Below, piece by piece: positions 44,420-52,935 of a stretch of 64,000 nt of DNA. Each line of letters starts with the position of its first letter. The first letter of the stretch is position 1. Position numbers and translations under genes: made by a program. The notes beneath the pieces are model-generated. The model worked only from the letters and a program-made list of their open reading frames with translations. It was not told where the DNA came from and did not search any database. The stretch is from Aliishimia ponticola. Lineage in GTDB: Bacteria; Pseudomonadota; Alphaproteobacteria; Rhodobacterales; Rhodobacteraceae. Location: the NCBI RefSeq assembly GCF_004803475.1, contig NZ_SRKY01000001.1, positions 372,001 to 436,000 of the forward strand, read 5' to 3'.

Positions 44420-44487
44420 GTTTTGTTCGCCTGTCCAAAAGCTTTGGCCAATTGCAGGGGGGGCTGCACGGCCATGGCGGGCAAAGC

Positions 44488-44877
44488 CTAGTTTTCCAGC
44501 GTGAGTTGAGCGAGGTATTCCGAGACGCAGCTTTGCACATGGCGAAAGCGGTCTCCGCCCAGCTTGCGACCGCCATACCAGCGCGTGACGATCACCAGAT
44601 GATCCTTCAAGCCTTCGCGCTCCAGCACGCGTAGGATCACCATGCCCGCGCCGCCCTCGCCATCATCGGCCTTGATCGGGCCGCCCGCGCTCAGCACTGC
44701 GCCCCACGTGTTATGGGTGGCCTTGGCGTAGCTGCGGTCGGATTTCAGTTCGGCGAGAACCGCGTCGATCGCGGCGCGGTCCGTGACTGGCGCGCCAGAG
44801 ACCGCATATTTCGACCCCTTATCCGTCAGCACGACGCCAAGCCGGACCAACCCGGTGGCTGCGTTGTCGCGGCTCAC
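44488..44877 (-). CDS. UPF0029/IMPACT N-terminal domain protein
   Basis: 129 residues, a free-standing IMPACT domain: ATHNTWGAV, then DDGEGGAGM, then VTRWYGGRKLGGDRF. Bacterial relatives (YigZ) are ~200 residues with a second C-terminal domain that is missing here. The family's function is not settled. The start overlaps the end of the M48 lipoprotein gene by 4 bases, so the two are probably made together. A 122-base gap separates it from the nuclease gene. Confidence 0.83.
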   Translation of the reverse strand: MSRDNAATGLVRLGVVLTDKGSKYAVSGAPVTDRAAIDAVLAELKSDRSYAKATHNTWGAVLSAGGPIKADDGEGGAGMVILRVLEREGLKDHLVIVTRWYGGRKLGGDRFRHVQSCVSEYLAQLTLEN

Positions 44878-45593
44878 AGCTGGGAAGCGGTTTTCCGGAC
44901 GATCTGCACACGCTGCGCGTTGGGCGGGTGGGTGCCAAGGAAACGGTTGCCGGGATCGGGGATGCGGGTGAAGAATTCCGACCCGCGCAGCGGATCATAG
45001 CCCGCCTGATGGGTCAGGATCGTCCCAAGCTGATCGGCTTCCAATTCGTATTCCTTGGAAAAGCTGCGCGCGCCAACCACTTGGCCCAATTGCTGCGCGT
45101 TGCGAATGCCGGTGGCGTCAGCCCCGGCCGCGGCGGCGATCCCGGTCAGCAAGACTGCACCGGCATTGGCGTTGATCTGCTGGCGCGCGATGTGGCCCTC
45201 GATATGGTGCGCGGCCTCATGGCCCATGACAAAGGCAAGCTCGTCTTCGTTCCGGGCCATGGCAATCAGCCCGACCGTGAACACGATCAGAGGGCGCTGG
45301 TTCTCGTCCAATGTCTGATAGGCGTTGGGCGCCGATTTCGGATTGTCATCGACCACGATGCGGAAATCGCAATTCTGGCCAGAGGTGCGGGCGCGGCACT
45401 GGGATTCGATCACGGGCTCCATCCGGCGGGTCACTTGCGCAAAGGACCGCGCCGCCTGCTGTGCCGTCATGCCCGACGAACTCGTGGCGCTTGATGTGGG
45501 CTGTGATGCCGGGGCGGTGCTGGTCGGTATTTCCTCGCAGCCTGCAAGCAGGGCCACCGCAAAACCAAGGCACAGTGTCAGACGCTGCATCAT
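44874..45593 (-). CDS. M48-family metallopeptidase lipoprotein
   Basis: 239 residues. The N-terminus (LCLGFAVALLAGCEE) ends in a lipobox (LAGC), so it should be a lipoprotein. The zinc site is MGHEAAHHIEGH (HExxH) at ~125-136, with the downstream glutamate in EYELEADQLG near 185. SKEYELEADQL is the usual M48 block, and GTHPPNAQRVQIV is the C-terminal motif. This is the BepA/LoiP-like group that handles outer-membrane protein quality control; the specific role is inferred. It overlaps the UPF0029 gene by 4 bases. Confidence 0.9.
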   Translation of the reverse strand: MMQRLTLCLGFAVALLAGCEEIPTSTAPASQPTSSATSSSGMTAQQAARSFAQVTRRMEPVIESQCRARTSGQNCDFRIVVDDNPKSAPNAYQTLDENQRPLIVFTVGLIAMARNEDELAFVMGHEAAHHIEGHIARQQINANAGAVLLTGIAAAAGADATGIRNAQQLGQVVGARSFSKEYELEADQLGTILTHQAGYDPLRGSEFFTRIPDPGNRFLGTHPPNAQRVQIVRKTASQL

Positions 45594-45700
45594 TTACTCC
45601 GGCAGTTACTGTTTCACGCCTAAGTTTAACACGCCTGAACCGGACTGCCAGCCCTTCACGAAAGGTTGCAAATTCCGTTCCACGCGGCGAGGATCATGTC

Positions 45701-45940
45701 ATGTTTACAATCGAACACGAATTCGACGCGACCGTGATCACCCTTGTGGATGAAGGCTCGGCGCCATTGCATGAAGACGTCAAGGTCGAGGCCTTTGAAG
45801 ATTGCGTGGCGATCGAACAGCTGGATGCGCGCACGGACCGGGTGATGCGGATCGTCCTGTCGCCGGAACAATTGCGTGATCTGGCCGCGGCGCTGGACCT
45901 GCCCGAAGGCATCTACCAGCTGCGCCCGGCGGGAAAATAG
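45701..45940 (+). CDS. Small conserved-looking protein of unknown function
   Basis: 79 residues, no signal peptide, acidic (MFTIEHEFDATVITLVDEG, then LHEDVKVEAFEDCVAIEQLD), likely a small beta-rich fold. ATG 45701 follows GAGGA. It is divergent from the M48 gene, 107 bases away. The frame extends far upstream over the M48 gene, but those codons are antisense shadow. No family recognised. Confidence 0.6.
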   Translation: MFTIEHEFDATVITLVDEGSAPLHEDVKVEAFEDCVAIEQLDARTDRVMRIVLSPEQLRDLAAALDLPEGIYQLRPAGK

Positions 45941-46066
45941 CCCGGCGCCGCCGGGCGTCACGGACTTCGCTGCGCGGTCTCGCCACCGTCAAATCACCTT
46001 TATCCCGCCACAATCCCGCACCACTTGCGCGGGAATGTCGGCCTGTGGTCAAAAGTGGTGGACGAC

Positions 46067-46489
46067 ATGACGGACAAAAGGTTCGAAGAACGCCTGAAGC
46101 GTATCGCAGCGCGGACGGCACAGGGGGCTGAAGTGGAAATGCTCGCCGGTGTGGGCGAGACAGAGGTCGCGGTCAAAGCGGCGGCGGCAGTGGACAAGCC
46201 GCGCGCCTCGCTGGTGCTGGCGCTGGCCGGTGCGATAGTGGGCTTTGCCGCCTTTCGCCCGTTGCGCGATCTGGTCGGGATCGACGCGCTGATGACGATG
46301 CCGCCCGAAACGCTGCTGGAAATCGGCACGGCCCAACCCATGGTGGGCGGGGCCGCGATCGTCTTGGGGCTATGCGCGCTGTTGTCGGTTTTCTCGCTGT
46401 TGCGCGGACGCAAAGCCTTCAAACTGATGAGCTTTTCCTGGGCAGCGCTTGGCGCGGCCTTTGGCGGCGCGATCGTTTCAATCGGATAA
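46067..46489 (+). CDS. Membrane protein of unknown function
   Basis: 140 residues. An N-terminal basic, helical ~45 residues (MTDKRFEERLKRIAARTAQG) are followed by three hydrophobic segments at ~48-68, ~85-105 and ~115-138. ATG 46067 gives a good N-terminus; 14 more in-frame codons upstream are possible. The gap before it holds no recognised element. No family recognised. Confidence 0.55.
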   Translation: MTDKRFEERLKRIAARTAQGAEVEMLAGVGETEVAVKAAAAVDKPRASLVLALAGAIVGFAAFRPLRDLVGIDALMTMPPETLLEIGTAQPMVGGAAIVLGLCALLSVFSLLRGRKAFKLMSFSWAALGAAFGGAIVSIG

Positions 46490-46521
46490 TCCCTGACGCA
46501 CGCTGACGGCCAGCGCGCCGT

Positions 46522-48147
46522 TCAGGCGGCTTTACTGCGGCACAGGCAGCTTGCGCGGATGGGGATTTCTGCCCGCGCTTGCGCCTGATCCAGCAAGGCT
46601 TTGACATGCGGGCGCTCTGTCTCTTCGCCTCGGCGCAGCAGACATTCGTGCAGCCCGTGCAAGGCCCAGACATTGCGCGGGTTCTGGCTGGGGCGGGGCA
46701 ATTTGCCATCCAGCCCCAGATCGGCGCGATAGACGGCTTCGGCTTCGGCGAACTCCCCGGCCTCCATCAGCAGCGCGCCAAGCGCGTGGCGCGTGGGCTG
46801 CGGCCAGGCCCAGGGTTCTTCGTAATTGAGCCCATCATCCAACGCGACCGCGCGGCGCAAATGGATCAGCCCCTCGGCCTGCCGCCCGGCCTTGAAGGAA
46901 ATCTCGCCCTCCATCATCGCGCCGGCAACTTCCAGCAAGTCGCGCGCCTTGTTCTGAAACAGCAGCCGTTCCTCGGGGATCGCGTCAAACGCGGCGTGGA
47001 ACTTGTCGCCCTCGGCGCGGGCCTCGTCATGGCGGCCCAGATTGGCCAGTGCAACGGCGCGCGCATAAATCACCAGCGCCTGCGTCACGGCGTAAAGCTG
47101 CGCGTCCTCGGGCACGGGTTCCTCCAGAATTTCGGACCACATCCCGAACCGGATCAGCACATGCGGGCGCGAGGCGACGAAGGTTTCAAACAGATCGGGA
47201 TAGACTTGCACGACCTCATCGGGAACCTCGATCCGAAGCCGCCGCGCCGCATCCAGCGCGACACTGGGCTGGGCCAGAAACATCGCGCCATAAAGCACGA
47301 AATGCAGGTTATGGATGCGGTAGAGCGCATAGAAATTGGTGCCGCCCGCATAGGCTTTGAACTTTTCATCCGCTTTGGCCGCCGCCCGATTGCGCACCAC
47401 GACATTGTGGTAATCGCCGCACAGCACGTCGATATGGCTTGCCATGTGGACAAGATGGCCCGCATCGGGCACCAGCCCGGTCAGCCGATCCCCATGCCGC
47501 AGCGCTTTTTCGGGATGCGGCGACATTTCCATCAGGTGGATATACATGTGCAAAAGCCCCGGATGGTCCCAGGCATCGGGCCGGGTGAAGGCGCGGTCCA
47601 TCACATCCATCGCGGCCTGCGTCGATGCTTCGGGATTGATGATACCTTTCCAGAAGTCCCACAGTTTCCAAGGGGTGCGGTTCATCAGCGCCTCGGCGTA
47701 GACGAAGGTGATGTCCAGATCATCGGGGTAGGCGGCATGAACGCCCGCCATCGCCTCGGCGAAGCCGTCATTGAACGGGCCGTAATCCTCGATCTCCGGG
47801 TCGGTGGGATAGCGCGCGGCCAAGGCTTCCAACAGCGCCTTTTCCGGCCCTGCCGCCACCGCCAGACCGTCGGTCAGCGCCCGGTGCGCCCGTTCAAGCG
47901 CGGGGGCTTTCTCCTCGGGAGAGAACACCTCCCACGGTTTGTTGTAATTGGGGCCGATGGCATAGGCGATGCCCCAATGGGCCAGCGCGCAGCCGGGATC
48001 TGCGGCCAGAGTTTTCTCAAAACAGGCAATGGCTTCTTCGTGGTTATACCCGAAAAGCCAGACAAGGCCGCGATCGCTCCAGACTTGTGCCGCGTCCACC
48101 GTGCTGGCGGGGCGGGAATACGACCCAAGATCAAATGGATAGCTCAT
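46522..48147 (-). CDS. Tetratricopeptide-repeat protein
   Basis: 541 residues of helical repeats. AIACFEKTLAADPGCALAHWGIAYAIGPNYNKPW near residues 38-72 is a TPR pair; LLHMYIHLMEMSPHPEKALRH near 200 and later segments (EAEAVYRADLGLD) continue. No catalytic motif or signal peptide is seen, so a cytoplasmic scaffold is likely. ATG 48147 is chosen because upstream in-frame codons look non-coding. The last ~20 residues are Cys/Arg-rich. The divergent gene starts 235 bases away. Confidence 0.8.
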   Translation of the reverse strand: MSYPFDLGSYSRPASTVDAAQVWSDRGLVWLFGYNHEEAIACFEKTLAADPGCALAHWGIAYAIGPNYNKPWEVFSPEEKAPALERAHRALTDGLAVAAGPEKALLEALAARYPTDPEIEDYGPFNDGFAEAMAGVHAAYPDDLDITFVYAEALMNRTPWKLWDFWKGIINPEASTQAAMDVMDRAFTRPDAWDHPGLLHMYIHLMEMSPHPEKALRHGDRLTGLVPDAGHLVHMASHIDVLCGDYHNVVVRNRAAAKADEKFKAYAGGTNFYALYRIHNLHFVLYGAMFLAQPSVALDAARRLRIEVPDEVVQVYPDLFETFVASRPHVLIRFGMWSEILEEPVPEDAQLYAVTQALVIYARAVALANLGRHDEARAEGDKFHAAFDAIPEERLLFQNKARDLLEVAGAMMEGEISFKAGRQAEGLIHLRRAVALDDGLNYEEPWAWPQPTRHALGALLMEAGEFAEAEAVYRADLGLDGKLPRPSQNPRNVWALHGLHECLLRRGEETERPHVKALLDQAQARAEIPIRASCLCRSKAA

Positions 48148-48382
48148 GCCAAGGCGCCCTTGTTCCCGATTGCTTCGCTGTGATGCTAGCACCGTGTTGC
48201 GCCGGGCGGAAAGGGGCAATCGGGGTGGTGCGCGGGACAGGCGGTCGCAAAATTCTTGGCCCCATTTGGGAACCAATTGCGCCGCCGGGGTGTTGTGTCT
48301 GCGAAAGCGCGACAGGGACAAACGCCGGACTTAGCCGGCCCCCCGAAACCCGCACCGCGATACATGACGAAGGAGAAACCTT

Positions 48383-48910
48383 ATGTTCACGCGTCTTAAA
48401 CTCTTTGCCCTTGCTGCCTCTGTCAGCGCTGGCGCTCTTGTGCAGCAGGCCGACGCGACCGAAGGGCTGAAATTCTCGGAAATCGATGTCGAGGCAAGCT
48501 ATTCCGCCGCCTCTGATTCAAACGCGCTGAAAATGTTCCCGGACATTGAAAATGATGTGCAAAAAGCCATCGCACAGCGGGTTGCGACCAGCGACAACGC
48601 CAATGACCCGGAGATTTCCGTCGACATCCGCAAGATCGCCCTGGATGGTGATACCTATCTGCCAGACAGTGCAGAGTTTAACGAAATCGAAGGGGTCGTA
48701 AACATTACCGCGCCGAACGGAGCCACCGGTGGGCGGTCGTTCCCTATCTCGATCGCCGCCCGCAGCGGTGACGAGGCGATGCCCGCAGGCGTGATCGTCA
48801 TCCCACCGAGCGATCGCGAGTTCTATCAGGCTATGGTCAACGCCTTTGCGGACGGTGTGGCCGATGGCGTTCTGAAGGTTGGCACACTTGGCGATACCGC
48901 CAGCAACTGA
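48383..48910 (+). CDS. Secreted/periplasmic protein of unknown function
   Basis: 175 residues. Signal peptide MFTRLKLFALAASVSAGALV, likely cut near ADA-TEG (about residue 26). The mature part is acidic with strand-like blocks (FSEIDVEASYSAASDS, then PEISVDIRKIALDGD) and a C-terminal helix. ATG 48383 follows GAAGGAGAAA. A strong terminator follows. The 48148-48382 gap before it has no recognised gene. No family recognised. Confidence 0.65.
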   Translation: MFTRLKLFALAASVSAGALVQQADATEGLKFSEIDVEASYSAASDSNALKMFPDIENDVQKAIAQRVATSDNANDPEISVDIRKIALDGDTYLPDSAEFNEIEGVVNITAPNGATGGRSFPISIAARSGDEAMPAGVIVIPPSDREFYQAMVNAFADGVADGVLKVGTLGDTASN

Positions 48911-48943
48911 CCGGTTTTAGAAAGACATACGGTAACGATTGAT

Positions 48944-48972
48944 AATGCGGAGCCTATGGCTCCGCATTTTTT
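48944..48972 (+). terminator. Rho-independent terminator
   Basis: AATGCGGAGCC (48944-48954), loop TAT, GGCTCCGCATT (48958-48968), and a T-run to 48972. It separates the secreted-protein gene from the convergent rhlE. Confidence 0.9.
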
Positions 48973-48998
48973 GTGTGTGAAGGTGTCAGGCAACCGTC

Positions 48999-50291
48999 TC
49001 AGGCTGCGGCGTGCCGTCTGCGCGGGCGCCGCTTCTTGGATGCGGCTGCGCCAGCGTTGTTCGGCTTTGCACCGAATTTCTGACCGCCGCCGCCATTGCC
49101 GCCGCCGCCACCCCGGCGCCGACCACCACCGCGACGCGGCTTTTGTTCGGACACGGGACCTGTCGGGGCCGTGCCGCTGGCGACCGGGATTTCGATCTTC
49201 ATCAGCTTTTGAACCTGCCGCAGCAAGGACGCTTCTTCGGCAGAGCAGAACGCAACCGCCACGCCTTCGCGGCCCGCACGCGCGGTCCGGCCAATACGGT
49301 GGACATAGTTTTCCGGCACCTCGGGCAGATCGAAGTTGATGACATAGGCCACGGTGGGGATATCGATCCCGCGCGCGGCCACATCGGTTGCCACCAGAAT
49401 GTTCGTGTCGCCATCGCGGAAGGATTTCAGCGCGCGGTCCCGCTGTCCCTGGCTTTTATTGCCGTGGATAGAGGCCGCTTTGTACCCGTCCGCGACAAGC
49501 CCCTTCATCAGCCGTTCCGCCCCGTGCTTGGTGCGGCAGAACACCAATGTCGGCGCGCCGGGATCTTCGGACAGCACGTCGCGCAGTTTCGCGGGCTTGC
49601 CGGGTTTCTCGACGTAATGCACCGATTGGGTGATCTTGTCCGCGGCCTTGCCGGGGGCAGAGACTTGCACCTTCTTGGGATCGTTCAGATAGGCGCGGCT
49701 GAGGTCTTCCATCTGCTTGGGCATGGTGGCCGAGAACAGCATCGTCTGGCGCGGCGTGCCAAGCGCGGGCGCGATTTTGCGCAGCGCATGGATAAAGCCA
49801 AGGTCTAGCATCTGGTCCGCCTCGTCCAGCACCAGATAGCGGACGGTGCCCAGATCGACCGCGCCGCGATCCATCAGGTCGATCAGACGTCCGGGCGTGG
49901 CCACCAGAATATCGGTCCCACGCGACAGCATGTTGATCTGCCGGTTGATGGATTGTCCGCCGACCACGGTGCCGATGCGGATTTTCGTCTTGTCGGTCAG
50001 CGTGCGCAGGCTGTCGGCGATCTGGTTGACCAGCTCGCGCGTTGGGGCCAGCACCAATGCCTTGGCGGTTTTCGGTGCCGGACGGCCGGGCATATCCAGC
50101 AGGTTGTTGATCAGCGGCAGGCCAAAGGCCAGCGTCTTGCCGGTGCCGGTCTGCGCAAGGCCAAGCACGTCATGCCCTTCAAGGGCGAAGGGGATAGCTT
50201 GGGTCTGGATCGGCGTCGGCTGAGTGAGGCCAGCTGTTGTCAGCGCCTCTGTCAGGGCTGGCTTGAGGCCGCCCGTTTGGAAATCGAACAC
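48999..50291 (-). CDS. rhlE: DEAD-box RNA helicase RhlE
   Basis: 430 residues. Q-motif (PTPIQTQAIP) at ~25, Walker A AQTGTGKTLAF at ~48, the DEAD box in LVLDEADQML at ~150, SAT in MLFSATMP, and the helicase motif HRIGRTARAG at ~325. A basic Gly/Arg-rich tail (~375-430) follows, typical of RhlE. I use GTG 50291, which gives VFDFQTGGLKP, because AAGGA lies upstream; the frame runs 83 codons further with no family match. It unwinds structured RNA in ribosome assembly or decay, often at low temperature. Confidence 0.93.
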   Translation of the reverse strand: MFDFQTGGLKPALTEALTTAGLTQPTPIQTQAIPFALEGHDVLGLAQTGTGKTLAFGLPLINNLLDMPGRPAPKTAKALVLAPTRELVNQIADSLRTLTDKTKIRIGTVVGGQSINRQINMLSRGTDILVATPGRLIDLMDRGAVDLGTVRYLVLDEADQMLDLGFIHALRKIAPALGTPRQTMLFSATMPKQMEDLSRAYLNDPKKVQVSAPGKAADKITQSVHYVEKPGKPAKLRDVLSEDPGAPTLVFCRTKHGAERLMKGLVADGYKAASIHGNKSQGQRDRALKSFRDGDTNILVATDVAARGIDIPTVAYVINFDLPEVPENYVHRIGRTARAGREGVAVAFCSAEEASLLRQVQKLMKIEIPVASGTAPTGPVSEQKPRRGGGRRRGGGGGNGGGGQKFGAKPNNAGAAASKKRRPRRRHAAA

Positions 50292-50706
50292 GTAAGTTCC
50301 TTTCTGGCCATGCGCATTCGTCCTGTGACGGCATGGCAATACGGATTGGGCCGCGAGATCGCGGCGCAGGAGAAACCGCCAGAACACCCAATGGACATGC
50401 AGATGCATTCCAAAGGTCAGGCGGTGTGAACCCTGCGTGATGGGGAACCGGGAAAAAGGTTTCGCTGCTGTGCAAGGGCAGCCCGAAGGGGCGCAAATGG
50501 CACGGGTCGCTTCACGCGGCGACGCAGCATTGACCCTCACATGAGGGTTCGTCCCACGAAAGTCAACAGCGATCCGGCCAGTTGGTTATCACAGCGTTCC
50601 CAAAGTGGCTCAGCGGTGCCGCAAAGGCGGGAAACTCAATCGCGACGGGATTTGCACCGGCGCGCGCAGGTAATTCCCGCGCGCGCCTCGGGCCGATTGG
50701 CCCGGA
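50292..50706. other. Intergenic region between rhlE and the ABC transporter ATPase gene
   Basis: 415 bases. ACCCTCA (50533-50539), CA, TGAGGGT (50542-50548) form a perfect 7-bp inverted repeat with a two-base spacer, about 240 bases upstream of rhlE, possibly an operator. The rest may be a long 5' untranslated leader for rhlE. I see no coding frame that I would call and no RNA gene. Confidence 0.45.
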
Positions 50707-52833
50707 TTATTCGGCCGCGACCTTGATGACCGGGGTCATCGCGTTGAGTTCCGCATCGGGCAGGTGGCACTTGATCTGGTGTCCGCCGCCCAATTGGCGC
50801 ACGGGCGGCACCTCTTTTTCGCACAATCCACCCGCGACCTTGTCTTTCCAGCGGCAGCGCGTCTGGAACGGGCAGCCCGGCGGCGGGTTCATGGCAGACG
50901 GGATGTCGCCTTCGAGCACGATATGCTCTTTCTGGATCGACGTGTCGGCAATTGGCACCGCCGAAAGCAGCGCCTCCGTATAGGGATGATAGGGCGGGGA
51001 GAAGACCTGATCGGTATCGCCCAGTTCGACCACATGGCCCAGATACATGACCATCACGCGGTCCGACAGATACCGCACGATGCTCAAATCATGCGAGATG
51101 AACAGCAGCGTGGTCTTTTCGTTGCGCTGAATTTCCATCAGCAGATCGGTCACGGCGGCCTGCACCGACACATCCAGCGCCGAGACGGGTTCATCCGCCA
51201 CCACGATCCGCGCACCCCCCGCAAAAGCCCGTGCAATGCCGACCCGCTGCTTCTGCCCGCCCGACAATTGGCGCGGCATCCGGTCAGCAAAGGCGCGCGG
51301 CAGTTTCACCACGTCCAGAAGCTCCAGCATACGCTTTTTGCGCTCTGCCTCGTTCTTGCCGATCTTGAAAATCTCAAGCGCGCGGATGATCTGCCGGCCC
51401 ACCGTCATCGACGGATTGAGCGTATCGAACGGGTTCTGGAACACCATCTGCACATCCGCGATGGTCTTGGTATCGCGCTTTTCGATAGGCACGTCTTCGA
51501 TGCTTTGGTTGTCCAGCAGGATTTTCCCGTCGGTCGCGGTCTCCAATCCCATAAGCACCTTGGCAAAGGTGGACTTGCCGCAGCCGGATTCGCCCACGAT
51601 GGCCAGGGTCTCGCTTTCGCGGGCCTCGAAAGACAGGGTTTCATTGGCCTTGACGACTTTCTTCTCGCCGCCGCCGAACAGCGCATTGGCCGCAACCTCG
51701 TAGTATTTCTTGAGGTTCTCCATCTTCAGAACGACCTTGCCCGGTTCGTTCTTTTGCGTGGCCTCGCCCACGGTGATGGGCGCGTTCCAGTCGATTTCCT
51801 GAAAGCGCAGGCAGCGCGTTGCATGGCGTTCATTGCCCGGCACGTCGAACATCGGAATGTTGCTTTGATCGCAGCGCCCGGCTTCGAAATAGTCGCAGCG
51901 CGGCCCGAAATTACAGCCCGGCGGGCGTTCATGGGGCAGGGGGAAGTTGCCGGGAATGGCCACCAGCGGGCGCGCGTTCTTGTCGGCCCCCGGCAGTGGG
52001 ATCGACCGGAACAGCGCCTGCGTATAGGGGTGCTGCATCTCGTCGAACACATCCTCGATAGAGCCGCGCTCGACCGCCTCGCCGGAATACATCACACAGA
52101 TGCGGTCGCAGGTTTCCAGCACCAGACCAAGGTTGTGGCTGATGAACAGCATGGAGGTGCCGTATTTCTTGCCCAGATCCTTGACCAGTTCGACCACGGC
52201 GGCCTCGACCGTCACGTCAAGCGCGGTGGTCGGCTCGTCCAGGATCAGCAGCGACGGCTCTGACATCAGCGCCATGGCGATGACGATCCGCTGTTGCTGG
52301 CCGCCTGACAATTGGTGCGGATAGGAGTTCAGGATCCGCTTGGGATCGGGCAGTTTCACATCCGTGACCACCTGTAGCGCGCGATCATAGGCGGCCTTCT
52401 CGTCCAGCCCCTGGTGGATCATCGGCACTTCCATAAGCTGCTTGCCGATCTTCATCGCCGGGTTGAGCGAGGCCATGGGCTCCTGATAGATCATCGCGAT
52501 CTCGGAGCCGCGGATATCGCGCAGCTCTTCCATGCTCATCTGGCCCAGATCGCGGCCCTTGAACTTGATCGACCCGCCCACGACACGGCCGTTGACGCCC
52601 AGATCCTGCATCACCCCCAGCGCCACGGTGGATTTGCCGCAGCCGGATTCGCCCACAAGGCCAACCGCTTCGCCCGGTTGCACCGCGACAGAGAAATCCA
52701 TCACCGCCGGAATTTCCCGCAGCCGGGTGAAGAAGGAAATGGACAGCTTGTCGATCTCGAGGATCGGTCCGTCATACGCGCCCTTGGCCGTGCCAGCGGT
52801 CTGCGTCTGCGTCTGGGGGTCCGTCATCGTCAT
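50707..52833 (-). CDS. Peptide ABC transporter ATPase, two fused nucleotide-binding domains
   Basis: 708 residues, about twice the length of DppD or DppF. It carries two complete ATPases: Walker A GESGCGKSTVALG at ~57 and GESGCGKSTFAKV at ~415; signatures LSGGQQQRIVIA and LSGGQKQRVGIA; Walker B LLILDEPTTALD and IVVADEPVSALD. Each half ends in the cysteine-containing oligo_HPY domain (CNFGPRCDYF and CPFQTRCRWK). It powers the two permeases encoded 102 bases upstream on the same strand. ATG 52833 follows AGGAGACGAC. Fused DppD-DppF is normal in this group. Confidence 0.92.
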   Translation of the reverse strand: MTMTDPQTQTQTAGTAKGAYDGPILEIDKLSISFFTRLREIPAVMDFSVAVQPGEAVGLVGESGCGKSTVALGVMQDLGVNGRVVGGSIKFKGRDLGQMSMEELRDIRGSEIAMIYQEPMASLNPAMKIGKQLMEVPMIHQGLDEKAAYDRALQVVTDVKLPDPKRILNSYPHQLSGGQQQRIVIAMALMSEPSLLILDEPTTALDVTVEAAVVELVKDLGKKYGTSMLFISHNLGLVLETCDRICVMYSGEAVERGSIEDVFDEMQHPYTQALFRSIPLPGADKNARPLVAIPGNFPLPHERPPGCNFGPRCDYFEAGRCDQSNIPMFDVPGNERHATRCLRFQEIDWNAPITVGEATQKNEPGKVVLKMENLKKYYEVAANALFGGGEKKVVKANETLSFEARESETLAIVGESGCGKSTFAKVLMGLETATDGKILLDNQSIEDVPIEKRDTKTIADVQMVFQNPFDTLNPSMTVGRQIIRALEIFKIGKNEAERKKRMLELLDVVKLPRAFADRMPRQLSGGQKQRVGIARAFAGGARIVVADEPVSALDVSVQAAVTDLLMEIQRNEKTTLLFISHDLSIVRYLSDRVMVMYLGHVVELGDTDQVFSPPYHPYTEALLSAVPIADTSIQKEHIVLEGDIPSAMNPPPGCPFQTRCRWKDKVAGGLCEKEVPPVRQLGGGHQIKCHLPDAELNAMTPVIKVAAE

Positions 52834-52935
52834 TTAAGTCGTCTCCTATTCCGCCCCGTGTCCGCCATTTTGCGTGCAGATCCTGCGGAGCGCCCTGTTG
52901 GAGGCCCCGGGACTCGCGCCCCGGAGCAGTCTGTC

